Of a DNA stretch of 64,000 bases, positions 60,601 through 64,000 are shown piece after piece. Origin of the DNA: Membranipora membranacea (lineage: Eukaryota > Bryozoa > Gymnolaemata > Cheilostomatida > Membraniporidae); contig OU612067.1 of NCBI GenBank assembly GCA_914767715.1, positions 6,572,001 through 6,636,000 of the forward strand, given 5' to 3'. The first letter of the stretch is position 1, and the number at the start of each line of letters is the position of its first letter. The position numbers were made by a program, and so were the translations under genes. The notes beneath the pieces were generated by a model, which saw only the letters and a program-made list of their open reading frames with translations, searched no databases and had not been told where the DNA came from.

Positions 60601-62839
60601 CTCGGGAGATGACTGCTCCAATATTTAGCAAAGTCTTTATCAATAAATGACCAGTGATGGTGCACAGCTACATTAATATATTCAATTTTTTTCAAAAGCT
60701 TTAAACATAAGGATACAAGATTTTGTATGACTGTAAATCAACTTTTCCACTACACTGGTAAGTGGTAATCAAGCTCAAGCTTTTAATCTTTTTAAATACT
60801 GAAGGTCAATGGCTGGCCTGGCACCATATCGATTGATGAATTTGTGATACTTTTATCAGTTGTGCGAAAAAATGCAGTAATCTGATGGCAGGGTTGCTGG
60901 ATATTGAACAGTGAGCCAGTAATACAATGTAACATGTATTCCCCGAATAATATGGTGAGTGAAGCACTGTTTTTTTCTTGATGGGTGCAAACAGAAAACT
61001 GGTTTGGCATTTATCATTTTATGGAAAATGTATTTCCTAAAGCTTAAGTTACCACTGTTCCATGTGAAGATATTGTCTTTTGTCCGATCCCAGTACCCAG
61101 CAGTCCAGTAACAATAGTACCCATATTTTGGTAACTCTCTCTCAAGTTTGAGTTGAAGCTCCGCGCTGTCTATCCTCACTAGTTTAGCATTAAAACTGTT
61201 ACAATCACTCCATGCCACATCCCAGTTCACCTTCTCCCGACTTGTCACAAAGTAACGCTGACCGCTCAGTTCAAAGAGGTATGTGCCACTGCCAAAATAT
61301 GAACCTGAAAACACAAAAAAGGTCATTTTTCTTTTTCGGTTATTAATCAATTACTATTGGATATCTTACAATTAATTTTATGGACAAGTCTTAACAAAAG
61401 TTCTTGTTTAATAGCGACCGATTTGAGATCCAGTGAAAGCCACATTATATCTGAAATTAATTATACTGTAAATCTAAGCAAGAGCGTGACCGACATCTAA
61501 AACTGATCTGAGGTACAAAACAGAGTACGGCTAATCGTGAGAATATGCCGAACTTCACATTTTCACTCAAATGTGAGTAGTTTTGATGCTATGTATATTG
61601 TTTGAGGTCTCAGCAAAAAATGTCTAAAAACTCAGATCAGCTGTTCATGTGGTCAGTACTAGCATAACTGGTGTATTTATTACCTGTGCAGAACTTTGGT
61701 TATCGCTGCCCAGTAGCTTTGCCAATAATAAGTGAACTTTGGGAGATTTGGCTTAAATTAATTAGGTGTTTGCTCACCACATACTTGCACCTCACACTGA
61801 CAGATTGCATTATAGTTGGAACCTAACCAACTTCCTCCTACGCTGTGATGATCATCATTCCATCGATAGTTCTTAGATTTATACAGTGAGATACGATCTT
61901 CACTTTTACTACTAAACCATGAAGCTTGGAAATTTGGTTCACCTTCTCCCCAGAAAGCCTGTTGAACTGGAAGACCTGAAAAATGGATAAACCTTTCTTG
62001 ATTACAGCATGAGGTCAATATGAAAGGGCATAGTCATCAGAAAAAACTTCACAGAGTACCACATATACATACATTATAGTTACTTAGTCAATATTACTTC
62101 TTGCTTCTAGAAAGTTATTAATATTAACGTGGTGCCATTGAAAGCAATTAAGACATTGTTAAAAAAACCAGGAATTTTGGAGAGGGAACTATGAAATTTA
62201 ATTTCATCAGAAGGGATGATAACCATAACTCCATCAACAATAATGTTCATCGATTCATTTATCCTGACCTTGGTGATTGGATCCATCTTTACTCCAGAAC
62301 CAGGGTTTTTGCTTTCTAGCTCCGACCCAGACCTGTGACACACCATATTGTTGTACAAACTGAGTAATATCAGAGATTGTGTATGTCTGTCCTACAGAAT
62401 TATATTCTATAAGTCTGCCTCCTTCAGAACTGCATTGTTTACTGGCATCTAACCAGGACATTTTACCAGTAAACACTTTCACACATTTGTTTTTCCAGGT
62501 AATGAAACTGGATGAGCAAATTGCTTCCCCTGCAAAGAAGAGCCCATTATTACAAAACTGCGCATTTAAATCTGATTGATATTTTACTATCAGGTATAAG
62601 TATATTTTCTTTTTTCATAAGCAGAATTAGAAAGTTTTGATTTTTGAACTTCCAATTTTCCAAATTTAAGATTGCGCTGCGTCACACAAATGAACGAAAC
62701 TGGTTAAGTTCATCAGTAATGCAAAAGAGAAATCAGTATATTTTTTTGAGATATAGGCAATTAAGTATAATGAATCTCACTGACACCCACCGCCACTGAC
62801 AATGATTCCCAATATCAGATACAGTCTGTGCAGATCCAT
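57646..62839 (-). CDS. Lectin receptor 2: two C-type lectin domains, mucin stalk, TM, proline-rich tail
   Basis: Seven exons: 62791-62839, 62269-62529, 61778-61975, 61053-61304, 58959-60251, 58255-58339, 57646-57817 (TGA). Total 2,310 bp, 769 residues. Exons 1 and 2 are the same length as in receptor 1 (49 and 261 bp). Signal peptide MDLHRLYLILGIIVSG. Domain 1 keeps WVGARKQKPWFW, EPN (GEGEPN), WND (RWNDDHH) and CQCE, so calcium-dependent mannose-type binding is predicted. Domain 2 (SDCNSFNAKLVRIDS, YCYWTAGYWD, ICEFD) lacks EPN/WND. Exon 5 encodes a stalk of nearly 380 residues: TTTP and APPTT repeats, then a mixed Ser/Thr region. One TM helix (LLAMSMILLIALITGVILVLL) is followed by a basic stop-transfer RRSKRQKR and a 55-residue tail rich in Ser with PPPLSSAPPHLSSAPPPLP, an SH3/WW-type ligand. 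Tandem paralogue of receptor 1. Confidence 0.9.
57660..57722. repeat. Coding minisatellite in the receptor 2 tail
   Basis: A unit of about 21 bp (GGGGAGGAGCCGAAGAGAGA) occurs nearly three times. It codes on the minus strand for the repeated PPxLSSA of the proline-rich tail. Confidence 0.8.
59705..60110. repeat. Coding Thr/Pro-stalk repeat, lectin receptor 2
   Basis: Two repeat types adjoin: GGTGTGGTTGTT units (TTTP on -) at 59960-60100 and GGTGCGGTTGTTGGT units (APPTT on -) at 59740-59955. Length variation between alleles is likely. Confidence 0.85.
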
Positions 62840-64000
62840 GTTACCCGTCCTATAGACCTGAGACAATTAGCTTGTTTACCTCACAGCAGCAGCATTTATG
62901 TGACAATAAAGGTGACTTGGACTGTGAACTGTGGAATGATAGTCGTTCAATAAGATCATGTTCTATCTTTTTTTCGCCCCTATTAGCAAAGACAGTGAAT
63001 AGCTAATTGCAAATATTACTTAGTACTAAGATGAGATAAAGCATAACTTGTAAGCTACACATACATTATCCAACAGTTACTGAGAAAAACAACGGTATCG
63101 AATGCTCCTAAGATTATGAGGAAATAGGGCCAAACCCAAAAGGGTCAACTCGATATCCAAGGAGGGTGTGACCAAATTTGTTCAACAGTTCCAGTTTTTG
63201 GCCTAAATGACTAAGAGTATTTTTTACTTTTGTTTTTTAAGGATTATATACTGCTATGATTTTAACTATTTTTCGTTATATTGATCCACTATGTATAATA
63301 ACCATAGACCATAATATTATTAAGTCTATGATAATAACCGAACAGCTAGGCTCTGACAGTGATACAATGAGTCAGCTACCTCTCCAAAAATAATGAAACG
63401 ACAGGTTTGGGAAAAATGACAAACTTCCTGATTCTATTGTTATCTTTAAAAGCACTGAACAGCACAGCTGCTAAGGTAATATCTGATAAGCATACTATAT
63501 CATTTAAAAATATCGAATATTTTTTTAAGTCTGCCCGAGGTCAAAAATTCTTTACTGAAATTTCTTGTGAAATATGAGATGTACGTATGTGTATATCATC
63601 CCAATGAGATTAGTGTCCGCTCACATAATCTAGTTTGGCATCTATCATTATACTTGGTGCTGTGTGTAACTGTGTTTTCGGGTTATGGAGGACATCATGT
63701 TGGCTGTAACTTTATTGAGTATTGAAAAGAATGTGTTGTAGGTCTTCGTATGTCACAAACTTTCTCGTTGTCTGATGACCTCATTTATATTATCACATGT
63801 AGCCACATGATCCCGGCAACGGCATAGAATGGTAATAATAATGTAAATGTAGTAATGAAGGCAACTGTTTGTTTTTGAAAATGTGCGGAAAGAGGCGGAG
63901 CTGGAGATTTAGTATCAGATTAAAAAACTGGACACAAAATTTGTGATGGATCCAAGGATGTGTCAAGTTAAAGGAGTTGCCTATATCTTTCTGGAAACCA
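62840..64000. other. Upstream flank of lectin receptor 2
   Basis: About 1.2 kb to the window edge, with a small CCATAGAC-type palindrome at 63300-63332 related to 34056-34117. No gene is supported. Confidence 0.45.
63300..63332. repeat. Short palindrome, CCATAGAC ends
   Basis: ACCATAGACCATAATATTATTAAGTCTATG is a near-perfect AT-centred palindrome sharing its ends with the element at 34056-34117. Confidence 0.6.

Overview
This is a eukaryotic nuclear window from an animal genome. Genes are split by many short GT-AG introns (mostly 80-1,200 bp), the DNA is AT-rich, and the gene set is metazoan: a GULP/CED-6 adaptor, a TRIM-like RING/B-box protein, SAC1 lipid phosphatase, an ependymin-related secreted protein, UCP/DIC-type mitochondrial carriers and C-type lectin receptors. 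Compact genes, abundant small foldback elements, a large kinesin-light-chain-like TPR gene and tandem lectin receptors suggest an early-branching marine invertebrate such as a sponge. That placement is inference and weakly held. Gene models below were built by hand from splice sites. Summed exon lengths give an open frame in every complete model, and intron phases agree at each junction.

Layout. 1-8.6 kb: the 3' end of a POT/SLC15 transporter (+) meets a 13-exon SAC1 phosphatase gene (-) tail to tail. 10.8-17.5 kb: a nine-exon GULP/CED-6 adaptor (+). 18.6-20.6 kb: two different non-LTR retrotransposon fragments fused in one frame. 20.6-25.3 kb: no firm gene, but a 486-bp foldback element, three copies of an exon-like segment, and a minisatellite. 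25.4-30.0 kb: a seven-exon TRIM-like gene (+). 32.0-34.3 kb: a two-exon gene (-) for a predicted myristoylated TIR-like/TPR protein, with a decayed TPR copy next to it (35.2-36.2 kb). 37.7-45.8 kb: two mitochondrial carrier genes, head to head, with identical intron positions. 46.4-48.3 kb: an ependymin-related gene (-) with a clear TATA box. 50.2-62.8 kb: two tandem paralogues (-) encoding two C-type lectin domains, a Thr-rich mucin stalk, one membrane span and two unlike cytoplasmic tails.

There is no operon logic. The themes are recent local duplication (carriers, lectins, TPR genes) and colonisation of introns by small hairpin elements: one foldback family has a copy in an intron of four different genes. 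The lectin pair is the most biologically interesting system. Both keep EPN and WND sugar-binding motifs in the first lectin domain, but one ends in a five-residue tail and the other in a proline-rich tail that looks like an SH3 ligand, which resembles a paired-receptor arrangement.
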